NCBI GenBank assembly: GCA_025449115.1
Contig: JAHLKC010000041.1
Location: 124,001-188,000 of the forward strand
DNA: 64,000 bases
DNA from: Chytridium lagenaria
Lineage: Eukaryota > Chytridiomycota > Chytridiomycetes > Chytridiales > Chytridiaceae
Direction: 5' to 3'
The notes under the pieces were generated by a model. The model was given only the letters and a program-made list of their open reading frames with translations. It was not told the origin of the DNA and searched no databases. Position 1 is the first letter of the stretch. The number at the start of each line of letters is the position of its first letter. Positions 48,212-58,279 of the stretch are shown here, piece by piece. Made by a program: the position numbers and the translations under genes.

Positions 48212-48542
48212 ATGAAAGGGTATATTTGGGGTGGGGCAACGGCCTCCCACAAGGCTGTTACTTGGAAGGTCGAACAGACCCAGGCGTTCTACAGGACATG
48301 GAACGTCCAAGCTTTTTGCCGGCAGTTTGAGGGCGATCGTGTGAAGGAGCAGGGTTATCAAGAGAAGGGTCCGATCCATGTTGGTCCAGTTTTGCCCTCG
48401 AGTTGCTCTTCTCTTGAAGCCTTTGAAGGCAGTCGTCTTGCTCAAAGTTCGCGACTCCATCAAGGAGATGGACCTTGTCCTTGAGGAAAAGAGCTCAGGA
48501 GGGGTGTTTGAGCGTTCCATGGTGCGAGGAGTTTTTCTTTAG
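48212..48542 (+). CDS. small protein of unknown function beside SCO1
   Basis: The ATG at 48212 starts MKGYIWGGATASHKAVTWKV, continuing with an aromatic and charged stretch (QTQAFYRTWNVQAFCRQFEG). If one base is shifted near 48415 the frame continues KAVVLLKVRDSIKEMDLVLE and ends SMVRGVFL with TAG at 48540-48542, giving about 108 residues. I do not recognise it. The start lies 39 bases from the divergent SCO1 start, so co-regulation with a mitochondrial gene is plausible but unproven. The same DNA is also open on the minus strand, so coding status is not certain. Confidence 0.45.
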
Positions 48543-48729
48543 GGACCCTTCGAGATGAAAACTAGATATATATAGAACCGACTTTTGGTCTAAACGCCGC
48601 TTCTTCCTCAGATCTAAAGTTGGATTGCGTGCGTTGAGGCTTGCGAATTCAAGGGTTGTTTCACCCGATAGTTAATAAAATAGCGCCTCAAAACCTATGT
48701 ATTGATTGGAAGTTTAAGTTGATTGGGAA

Positions 48730-49619
48730 ATGTTCGTTAATGTTTATGGGACAGTGTCTCTTGTGATAGGCTGGGTCTGTAGTCGACGACTTGATGTATC
48801 TATCACCTACTTACCGGACGTAAACTAGCTGTACTTTTCGCATGGTCCCTCAGCTTCTACCGCAGGTTGTTGAACTATAGGCGAAGAGTGTAACTGGGCT
48901 GTCGTTGATTTCCTAACGCTAAACCTTGGGTTTATAGCTTATTCGGTATCGGACATAGTCTTAACTTTTAACTTATTCTATCGCAGATCTTCAATGCCTC
49001 GTTCTACTTTAGCGAAAAGTCCGAAGACAGTACAGGGAGAAATGGGGGACCGATAATGTTTGCAAATGAACGATGTGTTTTTCGGTCCATGCATGCTGAT
49101 TACTCTCGTCACCGTCTCGCAGACAATTCTTTTATGAAAGAGATGTTAACCAGCGAGTATTCTTCACGAGTTTTGGGGTTTATTGCATTTACGGGTTTCG
49201 GAGCAATGGTTGCTCGCTGATTGCATATTCGGCTCGACGAAAATCCTCTCCGTTCTCTACTATTTATCGTACGTAAAGATGTTCATTACGCTTATCAAGT
49301 ACATTCCACAGGTAAAGGCATACACGATTTTCCAGAATGTGTTTTAACTCATGCCACAGGCCTATCTCAATTACAAGAGAAAATCTACGGTCGGATGGTC
49401 CATTCTCAACATACTGATGGATTTTTGGAGGTACTCTTTCCATCATTCAGCTAGTTATGGATTCCTCAGTCAAGGGAGATTGGACGGGTATTACAGGAAA
49501 TCCAGTCAAGTTCGGTCTTGGCTTAATCTCTTTGTTTTCGACATCCTCTTCATGCCCAACATTACATCTTGTATCCAGAAGAGGATGCGGGTGAGGAAGA
49601 GCCACTTTTGCAAGATTAA
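48730..49619 (+). CDS. cystinosin-like lysosomal/vacuolar PQ-loop transporter, multiply frameshifted
   Basis: Across frames the gene reads as a cystinosin: GTVSLVIGW and LFAWSLSF, then a first PQ-loop region (QVVEL, SVTGLSL, FLTLN), NASFYFSE after an intron, then [11 protein letters not shown], and the diagnostic second PQ-loop [17 protein letters not shown] at 49354 onward. Then [20 protein letters not shown] and [17 protein letters not shown], and an acidic end EEEPLLQD at 49619; the last residues resemble a leucine-based vacuolar sorting signal. Cystinosin exports cystine with protons. At least five single-base indels are needed in under 900 bases, more than in neighbours, so it is either poorly sequenced or decaying. 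Confidence 0.75.
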
Positions 49620-49630
49620 AATGATGACTG

Positions 49631-50842
49631 TCAATGAGCCTGCTGCTTTTCAGCCAATCTTCGTAAGCCGCGAGACGTTTTCTTCTTCCGCTTGCTCCTC
49701 CTCTTTAGAAAGCTTCTTCTTGAACTTTCTTTGCCGTCAGATTGATAGGCAATTACTTTTTGCCACCGAAGAACCGGTTATTGTTTCTCTAAAAAAATAA
49801 GCAACTCTTTCTTGCAAAGCAATACCTTTACGCAGGCCTCTGCAGCTTCGACTTCCTTAAATCTCACTGTAACAACACCATCATCTGTGTGCTGCGATTA
49901 AGTGTACAAAATGTGTTTGGTTATCAAATTTCACTCACATCGTAAAGAATAACATTCGTCACTTCACCAAATCTCTCACACTCTTGTCGAATCTCTTCCT
50001 TCAGATCCAAAAGCAACGTTGGATCAGCCTGCAAAAGTTTAATGTAGCTAGAACCATCATTACCTCAATCTCATCTTTCGTAACATATGTTTTAATACAA
50101 CAAGCTTGCTAAATTTCGTGGGAACTGCGTCCTCTTCTCCTTCAACCCAATCCAAACGTTTGACAGCTTCTGGATCTTCTTTGTACAATCCTCTTATCAA
50201 CTGAGACCTTCGTTCATCAGCTGTGAGAGGCGGCTTTTCTTTAAATTCTGCCTTTGATACCCGAATATTCGTAGAGTCTCCGTATCGAAACGGACTATCA
50301 TCAAGAAGATTAATAGCGAGGTCCACCGATTCCTCCTTGAAGTAAGTGACAGCATCTCCCTTGAATTTCCCCTCCGCGTTGTTGTAAAGCTTAATTTTCG
50401 GCTGCCCCGTGGCAAGGTCCTCCATGATAATCCCATACTTTCAAAAGATTCCTTAATCTCTTCTGCAGTAACATCTACTGGTAGACCAGTGACATAAACC
50501 GAAGTATTTGCCTTCTTCTTCGGCTCGCTGGGTTGCTTTGGCTTCTTTTTTGGCTCTGTAGGCGTCAAAAATGGTATGAGAGATATTGCTCACCTTCGTC
50601 GTCCATTGTATAAACCTTCCGTTTGTTTTTTCTTATTCCTGCTTGAGTAAGCTACAAGGTCAGCGTGTACATTTCTGCGTGCAGGTTCTTACTTGGTCCT
50701 CCCCTTCAGCTCCACCATACGCTGATTGTTGGCTTTTAATGAGATCCTCATCCCACTATCACCGTTAAGCTAATATATACAACGTTCGAAGTACCATCGG
50801 AAACCAGGCCCTTTTAGACTCGTCCCACTGATATCTAAACAT
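49631..50842 (-). CDS. CUS2: U2 snRNP-associated splicing factor, Tat-SF1/CUS2 type
   Basis: The ATG at 50842 starts MFRYQWDESKRAWFPM; with the next exon WDEDLIKSQQSAYGG this matches the short W-D-x-x-x-x-A-W-F-P element before the RRMs. RRM1 reads NTSVYVTGLPVDVTAEEIKE, with GKFKGDAVTYFKEESVDLAI and FRYGDSTNIRVSKAEFKE after an indel near 50425. RRM2 (a U2AF-homology type) covers ADPTLLLDLKEEIRQE, RFGEVTNVILYD, GVVTVRFKEVEAAEA and NRFFGGKK. The tail has charged residues and LAAYEDWLK in shifting frames, so the stop (49631-49650) is approximate. The family remodels U2 snRNA and binds SF3B1 in pre-spliceosomes. The gene is convergent with cystinosin, almost without spacing. Confidence 0.85.
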
Positions 50843-51273
50843 TAATGCTTGCCTAGAAGCATCACTTTGTACCGCACTCCATCCTCGATTTTTGTCGGTG
50901 CAGCCGAGCCATCTTCGAATTGGATCGTTTCTTCGGAATACATCCCTAGCAGAATTGTTGGGATAATACTGAGTGCTTATGGGTATTTTTTTATGACCTT
51001 GTTACAACTTTGGGGAGAATTATTTTTGGTAAGGACTGAAAGCTAATGACAATTTGTTGCTCACACGTCAACACGATAAAAAGATTCTGACGGAAGTGGG
51101 TTTAAGACAAACGTTCTGTCTTCTGATGATATACAATATCTCATGCTATCATGCGCAATGAAAATAAATCCTGAGTGCACATCAAACTTATCCAACTTTG
51201 TCCTGTATGTGAGCATTGCATTTACAGCATCTGTGTAGTTCTTATTGCGATTCTTTATAGTATCGTAAGTCAT
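50842..51273 (-). CDS. small protein of unknown function between METTL4 and CUS2
   Basis: The ATG at 51273 begins MTYDTIKNRNKNYTDAVNAM followed by LDKFDVHSGFIFIAHDSMRY and SSEDRTFVLNPLPSESFYRV. Beyond one or two short introns or indels (50920-51060) a further in-frame piece reads TILLGMYSEETIQFEDGSAA and RYKVMLLGKH, with TAA at 50844-50842. That stop overlaps the CUS2 ATG as TAATG, and the start overlaps the last codons of METTL4. I do not recognise the fold; alternating hydrophobic residues suggest beta strands. It may instead be wrongly delimited 3' or 5' sequence of a neighbour. Confidence 0.45.
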
Positions 51274-52427
51274 TAAATTTTAATACTTCGTTTCCCCACG
51301 AAATCCAACCTGGTCGAACTTGCCGTGCGAAAAGTTCGAGCTTTTTAGCATCAGGCTTGATGTAGTTTTGCAACAAGCTATCGATAATCGGCTTTTGTGA
51401 GTGATAAGCACTAGGCATACTCATTATTATTCTGTTTGTCGGACATTCAGCAGGTGCTGACCCGGGATCACCACGCGCACATCTCCCCAACAGCAATGGT
51501 TCATATGGCTTTCTATGCAAACTAAAGAAGAAGTTACGACAGAAAAAACTTATGACCTACCTATCTAATTGCATCGTCAAGGACCCATCATTGCGGATTT
51601 TTACCCACAACCAAGTACCAACATGCTTTAAACCCCATGCGGGAAAGAGTTTTTCCTTCACGAACCGAAGGTACTTAGGATTATTCGTGACCCACACCGC
51701 CACCAATGCGTGATCGTGGCAAACGTTCTGCATGGGAATTTTAAAGAGCTCATATGCATCCAAAGATTTGTAAGCGTTGCTGCTGTATGAATATGAGAAA
51801 GATCATTCACGAACTTCTCACCGTGAGGCACTTAAATTTTCCCACGGAGGATCCATCAGCACAAGATCGAACTTTCCTGCTTGTTGGATACTAGCGATCT
51901 CATTCAAATCTGACATTAGGAAGCCCGAATATGATGGGAAAATAAGTGAGCATCCCATGGCAGTGATAATTTTGCGATTACTAGCAATATTAGTTATATA
52001 TATGCAGGCTTTTTGCGAACCTCGTTTTGTTGTAATGTAAGTGGCTGAATAGCGTCGAATATGATTTTCGAAGATCAGTATCTTTCACCCAATCCAAGCC
52101 GTCAGTAATTGCATCGCAAGCATTCTTGACATGCAAAGGAAATACGTCCGAACTCTTCAAGGGTTCATCCAATGCAAGCAAGAGAAAGGCTTTTGCCCAT
52201 TCGTGAAACTCGTCCTTTGGTTTCTGTGGAGGTTTCTTTTTCTTCGCTTTCCTCTTGGTAATTTTTCCACTAGTGGAAGATGCAAAAGTAACTGTTGAGG
52301 TCTCGTTTGACATTTCTGGGCGACTTTGCAAAGGAACTTTAAATTCTAATCCTTGTTCTTCTGGACGCTCGTGTGAAAGTACCCATCCGTTCGAAAATGA
52401 TAGTAAAACTTCCGAAGGAACGGACAT
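51242..52427 (-). CDS. METTL4: MT-A70 family N6-adenine methyltransferase, METTL4 type
   Basis: The ATG at 52427 opens a low-complexity, lysine-rich N-terminal region (KRKAKKKKPPQKPKDEFHEW) preceding helices (AFLLLALDEPLKSSDVFPLH). The catalytic core reads FLMSDLNEIASIQQAGKFDL, then VLMDPPWENLSASR, carrying the D-P-P-W active-site motif at about 51845. Downstream are FKIPMQNVCHDHALVAVWVT, LFPAWGLKHVGTWLWVKI, LHRKPYEPLLLGRC, CPTNRIIMSMPSAYHSQKP and, at the end, ELFARQVRPGWISWGNEVL. These blocks are characteristic of METTL4 rather than METTL3/14. METTL4 proteins methylate adenine N6 in DNA and/or in U2 snRNA; which one applies here cannot be read from sequence. One indel near 51800 and introns near 51780, 51550 and 52000. 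Confidence 0.9.
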
Positions 52428-52816
52428 TGGTTTGCTTTTTTTTTCTTTTTTTCTTTTTTTTTCGTTTTATGAGGAGAGTAAGTGACGGAAGGAGACGGGT
52501 ATGCAGTTTCCAGAAGAATGAGAATTAGTTAGTAGTGCGGGGGTTTTGGTGGGGATGTACCTTGAGCAAGAATTTAGTGCCAGGATTTCCATTCTTATTC
52601 TTTTTATCCTTATGACGCTGAAAAGGCTGTTGGAATTTGCCTAGAATGTGTTTTCTTGAGTTCTGAAATTTGAGTGGTAGAGGTCGAGTTGTTTCGAGTG
52701 AGCGGGAAAGGAGGAGGAAAATACGCGGAGAAATAACTTTCTTGTTGCCAAAGGCACACATTAATGAACTAAAGGGAGGAAAGGGAACCTGCGTGTAAAG
52801 TTAATCTATACATCAT
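52428..52816. other. gap between METTL4 and ASTE1
   Basis: It contains T-runs next to the METTL4 start. A 78-codon minus-strand ORF (52525-52761), lysine- and asparagine-rich at its end (RHKDKKNKNGNPGTKFLL), matches no family I can name. It may be the METTL4 5' leader. Confidence 0.35.
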
Positions 52817-54726
52817 TTATTGCTCATCAAGCAACATAAATCTATTATCCAGCGAAACATTTGGTGCTTTCACCGGAAGCGGCCGCTTTTCTGGCTGAGA
52901 ATCAACTACAACCACATTGCTGTTCCCACCAAAAACCAGCTCAATGTTATGTTCATTCGCCCTAATTAAACGTCGCTGTAGAGTCTCGAAAGGTTCATGA
53001 ACGGCTCCGGGGGCCAGTTTCTGCCACTTATTTCCTCTCTTCAGTTTCTCCAGAAAAACAAAGAAAAGTCTTGAATTGAAAAGTTTCCAATGAGTCTCTC
53101 GATGTTCCGAAAGGTTATCAGGCATATCAAGTGCTTGCATCAAGGAAAAGTGCTGACGTAACGACAGCATGGTACTGAGAAAGTAAATGTAAAGCGTTCC
53201 TTGTGACAGCAGGAAACCCTTTTCCTACAATAATCTCTTTCATTATGAAGAGAAACAAGGCCCATCAATAATAAAGCGTTCAACTCATAGTCCTTGAGCT
53301 TTGGCCCGAGTCCGACAATGCGCATATCAAGAATTGAAGTGTGCATACAAGAGGAGTATAAATCTTATAGCTTTTCGTCATTAAAGCTTATATCCGATGA
53401 ACGAAGCGCGTTGCAGTACAGTCGTTCTCTTAAAGGCAAGCCAGGCGAACTAATATTGGCTGACGCTGACTCTGACGGAGATGAAGCGTAGTGTCGAAGT
53501 AATTCCAAAAAGTCAAAGCTTGGAGCGGTTTCGGAAACCGTGTCACCAACATATCGGACTCCCCGACGAAAGTACTCTGTTGGCTTTTCCGAAACGGTAT
53601 CACCAATCCGCATCGCGTGCAAACACTCGTAAAGGCATGCTCGAATAGGCCGGGATAAAGTCCAACATGAGCCTGGCAAAGTTTAAAACAACGTTAAAAA
53701 CACACCAGATCTACCTCTTTGCGTGTCTTCTAAAAAAGTTTGACACCAAAACACATTATATTCGCTAAACTCTACAAGCTTATGACTTGCTTTTCCCATT
53801 AGTACGGCAAGCTCCAAATGTTTACGAGTTCGTTTAAGAATTCTGTGCTCGTGACTCGTACTATCGTACTTTGCAACTGCTCGAATAATTGCACCTTGCA
53901 ATTCCAACGACGGTATCATATCCTTTATTGCACCTTCACATGTCTTGTACTTTCGAAGAAGCGACAGTACGGCCCGTGTTTTTTTTGAGGAGGTACCTCG
54001 AATACCCAACTCTTTCGCCAATATCGATTCCAAATCACTATCTTCGAAATAGTCGCAACCAGCGAAAATGGCAAAGAGGGGGAGAAGATCAACCGAAATC
54101 CCCAAGTAGGAAGCGACGTCGTTGCGATACCAGACCTTGCCATGTAGCATCTCATTTTTTGTGCATATAGATTCAATCGGTATGAATGCAAATATTTGTT
54201 GTATGTAGAAATCAGAGTCAGAACTTAAAACTGGAGCTTTTGATTGATAGGAGATGGATGCAATGAGCAAGTCAGCTTCCCCATCAGCAAATACAACATC
54301 ACAGTTTGATAAGCCTCTCAGTACGTCCGCTGCCATCGTGATAACCATTGGTGGAGGGATCAAGACGTCATGCGGGGGAGCCCTTCCGGACGTCAGACAT
54401 CTTGCAACAGCTTCACATTTTAGTGCTTTGGCTTCCTCTCTCTCTAGTCGTTGCTTGTACTTCCAGGAGGGAAGTGGTCCATCGAAAACGAACACAGGTC
54501 TGATGCCAGCTTGGGCGAACAACACAACGTGGGACTTCAAAATCCTTGCTATCTCATTGTACCATCCCCAAATTCCCAACAAGCTCCCTTCCGCATGACA
54601 TGATACATAAAACTATTCCATCCACAATCATAGCTATATCCGAAACTCCATGTTTTGGAAGATCCTTCAAAGGAGTGTCTTCTTTCTGAGCATTGCTGAA
54701 GATGGAGGACAACCAGAAACACCCAT
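52817..54726 (-). CDS. asteroid-type XPG/FEN1-like nuclease (ASTE1 homologue)
   Basis: The ATG at 54726 gives MGVSG, and with one base restored continues SSIFSNAQKEDTPLKDLPKH, GVSDIAMIVDGNSFMYHVM, matching the M-G-V-x-G-L start of XPG-domain proteins. The long ORF 53683-54582 holds FAQAGIRPVFVFDGPLPSWK, VVFADGEADLLIASISYQ, APVLSSDSDFYIQQIFAFI and LLPLFAIFAGCDYFEDSD, the XPG-N and XPG-I acidic residues in the asteroid arrangement. The C-terminal half (52817-53680) is helical with no known domain and ends FMLLDEQ. Human ASTE1 is a structure-specific nuclease linked to DNA break repair. The start is only 21 bases from the divergent SWP1/RPN2 start. Confidence 0.82.
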
Positions 54727-54747
54727 CCGCAGGAAATTTTCCCAAAG

Positions 54748-55722
54748 ATGCGTTCCCTTTTCTTTGTTGCCCTTCTCTTGAACGGGTTGGTTGCGGTCTC
54801 ATGCGGATCCATTAAGGGCGTCAACATCCGCACCTTTAACAAGGAGAAGCAAGAGAAAGACCTTGTGACGTGAGATTATATTTTCGTGATGGATATGAAA
54901 GCCAACACATATATTTAGATCCAGCCATCCAAACAAAGCAAATGACGTTTTGGATGTCGACAATAGCGACAGCATTAAGATTGCATTGCAGCTGAACGAT
55001 GATAATGTGCGCTATGCATTCTTAAACATACGGTCAAAAGAGCACGATAAGGAGGCCACATTGATCTTGGAGAAAGCTCCTGGGAAAGCTTATGTATCGA
55101 CCATTGTAATAGTGTGATCCGAGATGCTTTATTAACCTGTGTTAAGGATGTTGCCGCTGGTCAGCTTGATGTTTTGAGGAAGTACCCCGGCATGTATTCA
55201 TTGTCGGCTGCGGTGGTCGAGGGGAACGGCAAACCCGTCCTCTTTCCATTTGCTGATGTAAAGTTCAACTTCAGAGATGTTCATGAGAACTCTGAAGATA
55301 TATTTAGCCCGCTTCCCGTGATCGAACATAAATTTCGTGAGCCGGAGAAGACTCCAAACCCTGTTGTCTCATACACGTTTGCCATGCTCGTTCTGGCTCC
55401 CTGGGTAATCCTGGCCTTGATGGTGAGACATCACTAAGACGTTCAAAACTGACTATATTTGCAGTGGGCCCAGCTTGGTGCAAATATCAGCAACCTGTTT
55501 GCATCAGTTACAAACCTTTTCTGGGGAGCTTCGTTTATTGTGGCTTTGGCGTTCTCGCTCGTTCATTTTGGTGTTTACTGGACCAGCCTGAACCTCTTCG
55601 AATTTTTGCGCTACGGTACTCCCCTATGGCTTTTGACTATGGTTACTGGAAGGAAGGCTCTTGTAGTCCATGCTGTAATTAGGCAAGAAGATGAAGATAT
55701 TGTTCTAAGCAACAAAAAATAA
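54748..55722 (+). CDS. SWP1: oligosaccharyltransferase subunit SWP1/ribophorin II
   Basis: The ATG at 54748 encodes a cleavable signal peptide (MRSLFFVALLLNGLVAVSCG). A luminal domain follows (DSIKIALQLNDDNVRYAFLN, LFPFADVKFNFRDVHENSED). The C-terminus holds the ribophorin II signature: EHKFREPEKTPNPVVSYTFA, a membrane helix (AMLVLAPWVILALM), an intron at 55436, WAQLGANISNLFASVTNLFW, then two more membrane segments ending LSNKK at 55722. It is a non-catalytic subunit of the ER N-glycosylation complex. The protein is about 290 residues, nearer to yeast Swp1 than to long animal RPN2. An indel or intron near 55110 interrupts the luminal part. Confidence 0.88.
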
Positions 55723-55765
55723 AGAATATAGTCATGAATTGAATTAGTTTCAGTCTTTCATGTTG

Positions 55766-57104
55766 TCAATCAATTTCAGCAAAGGGCGCTCCAATTTTTG
55801 GGATATCGCCGCCGGCCGGAGCACCAGCAAACAATGACTTCATCAAATCCTATCATCATGTTAAATGTATCCGACACTTGCGACGCTAGTTACCTCTAAA
55901 ATATTGGGCTGCTTTTTAGGGCCAAGACCAACCAAACATCTGCAATTCTGTCAAGGAGCTAAAGAAATCAATGGCAATCACAGTAGTGAACGACTGACCT
56001 CAGAGATACGAATCCAATGTTCAGACTCTGTCTATACTCTGCACGTAAAAGAGTGAACTGATCAACCGCCTCACGTTGAATGCTGTAAATGAGCAATTCA
56101 ACGAAGTTTGCCAATGGATATCCGTAAACTGGTAATTCAATGGTCTTTGCATCCAAAATTGACCTGAACGGTAGTTTTTCAATAATCGAAGACGGATTTC
56201 CGTCGGAAACACTTTGACTAAAGCTCTCCAAGCATAGATAGGCGCACTTAGCCTCTTCAGGGCCAGATACCTCAAAAGCTTAGACCATTTTAACATGAAA
56301 AACGTACCCAAGAGCGACCCTAGCAAGGAAATAACCACCGTCTCAGCATATCCAACCTGTGACCATTCAAATGCCATTTTCCCGACGCTTTTTGCACTAT
56401 CCAATGTCCCATACAAAAAGTGAAACTCGGCGTCAAAGTAAAGTTTCTCTACAAATTGACGTCAATACCATATAAACACCCTTCTCCAAGGCCCAACCCA
56501 ATGCGTACCTCGAAGAAACGAGAACCAAAAGCGTGATGTAGCTGGGGATCACCAACAGGGCATTGTCCAACTTTTGCTGTCCACCTGCAGGTTCAATTAC
56601 TTACCGTTGGTGTTTTATATGCAAACTATACCTTGTAACGCCACGAATAAAGTCCCTCAGGTAGTTACTATCCTCGAGAGGAAAGGCCTGGAATATTTCA
56701 AGAATTTTGGCTGAGCATGTAGTTAGTTAGTTATGCTTCTCTCAAAGACTTACATTTGTTCACATCGTTTATAGGTTCAGATTCAGAGATAAAAATGTCC
56801 ACCATCCTCAGTGCCAGATCGGATCCGGAGCCAATTTGCTTGTGACTTAAGAGTGATGTAGCCCCCGAATGCAACAGAGCTACAGCATCCGCTGTCTTCT
56901 TCTGCTTGAGATGTCTTGCAAATATCAGATCAACTCATTCGCTTGTTCGCACCTTTGGCAGACTGAATGATACATTTGATGCGCCTCATAGTAGTTGCCA
57001 TCTTCGACTGCATTGATATGGAAGCATTAAATGGATGGCATTCATCGACTATGATCTCTACCAGACTTTCTCAGCTTGTCGAGGACCTTTTGCACCCCTG
57101 CCAT
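55766..57104 (-). CDS. GET4: GET4, tail-anchored protein targeting factor
   Basis: The ATG at 57104 starts MAGVQKVLDKLRK, followed by VEDGNYYEAHQMYQTVCQR over an intron, the opening TPR-like helix pair of Get4. Next come DAVALLHSGATSLLSHKQIG and SDLALRMVDIFISESEP, DSNYLRDFIRGVTRWS, and the C-terminal helices ELPVYGYPLANFVELLIYSI, QREAVDQFTLLRAEYRQSLN. It ends LFAGAPAGGDIPKIGAPFAE with stop at 55766. Get4, with Get5, bridges Sgt2 to the Get3 ATPase that delivers tail-anchored proteins to the ER. Seven or so very short introns break the gene. Confidence 0.87.
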
Positions 57105-57266
57105 TATTGATTTTTCACCAAAACTTGACTGCGTTTTGTCTGGACATAGGGTCGAGCTTAACAACTGAACACAGTTAAGGGAATAAGAGGCTTGGATGTA
57201 CATATGCCTATTTATTACACTTTTTAAATATCAACATTGCGCCAACCGATCAAGCCAAATTTCGGC

Positions 57267-58134
57267 TCAGTTAGGGCTCAGCGTCCGCCGAACTGTATGT
57301 GCCGTTATTGAAGCGTTGTTTCGAATAGCCTCATTAATTTCTTCCACATCTTGCACTAAGTCCTTGTTCATATAAGACGACTTTGATAAGTGTTTCAGTT
57401 CCGAAAAGTAGCGAGTTGATTCTGCACTGAATGCCGCGATAAGAGCGTTCTCGGAAGCCTACAGATAAGGGTCAACACATCGTGTACAATACGGAGTGGG
57501 TATACATTCGGGTAGCGTTTCGCGTTTAGATAACTTAGCGTCCTGTGAAGGTGCTCCAGGCGCGTTCTATTGAGTTAGTAATAATAAACCACCGTTGCAT
57601 ACTCAACGGATTTCCCTTTTGCGGCTTTTGTGGCTTCCAAAGCCACGAGCGTAAATGCGTCTGACTTCAACAACTGTCTTAAGACGGTGCTAATATCGGG
57701 TATCTGATTTTTATTGCTATCCACAAAATCCATGATACTGCCCATGGAGTCTGTCGGTCAGTCACGCATGTCAAAGTGCGCTCACTTGGTGTTATCCGTA
57801 TGCTGGCTGCATGATCCTTTGGTTGAGTGTAATATAATAGAAATAGTGCATAAAGTAAACCACAACGTGTCGCGACACTTCTACCGTCCAAAAACCAACC
57901 TTTGCAATAATTTAGCGGTATTTGGTAGAGACTTGATACCAATAGCAAAGCCGTAGAGAGTGTTCATGAATATGCCTCTTCCTTCCTTGTCATTGCATGC
58001 CGCATGGATAAGAGCAAAGTTCAATTCATTCCAAGCCTTGCCAAAATCCGCGAATCGATTTGATGAAGCCTGAGCCCATTAGATGGGTTGTTTGATAGAA
58101 TAACTTCATAAAATCGTTCCAACAGCCGTTTCAT
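57267..58134 (-). CDS. snRNA-activating protein complex subunit 1 (SNAPC1/SNAP43-like)
   Basis: The ATG at 58134 reads MKRLLERFYE, and after a 35-base intron ASSNRFADFGKAWNELNFAL. Then IHAACNDKEGRGIFMN and, after indels or introns, the hallmark GLLYALFLLYYTQP with IRITPSE at about 57790-57860, matching the SNAP43 Y-x-L-Y-x-x-Y-x-T-Q-P and K-I-R-I motifs. DFVDSNKNQIPDISTVLRQL and LKSDAFTLVALEATKA follow, and the tail ends ASITAHTVRRTLSPN at 57267. SNAPc binds the proximal sequence element of snRNA promoters in animals, plants and protists. The core is short, about 220 residues, with no C-terminal extension. Confidence 0.7.
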
Positions 58135-58279
58135 ATCGAGTTCTAGAGCTTCTGTTCTGATCCCTGTGCCTTTCGATACCACAACATTTTTCAAAAATCA
58201 TCCCAAAAGACAAGATTAGGTTCAAGTACAACTTCGTGCCGGCTCTCCAAATTCATTCTTCATGAATTCGGAGGATAAA

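Noticed and set aside
47993..48520. 175-codon minus-strand ORF covering the SCO1 start
   Set aside because: Only the part from 48172 has the SCO1 leader; the upstream part is antisense to the small plus-strand ORF.
54554..54842. Start of ASTE1 at 54802 or 54842 in longer ORFs
   Set aside because: These extensions run antisense through the SWP1 signal peptide; the ATG at 54726 gives the family's MGV start after one indel.
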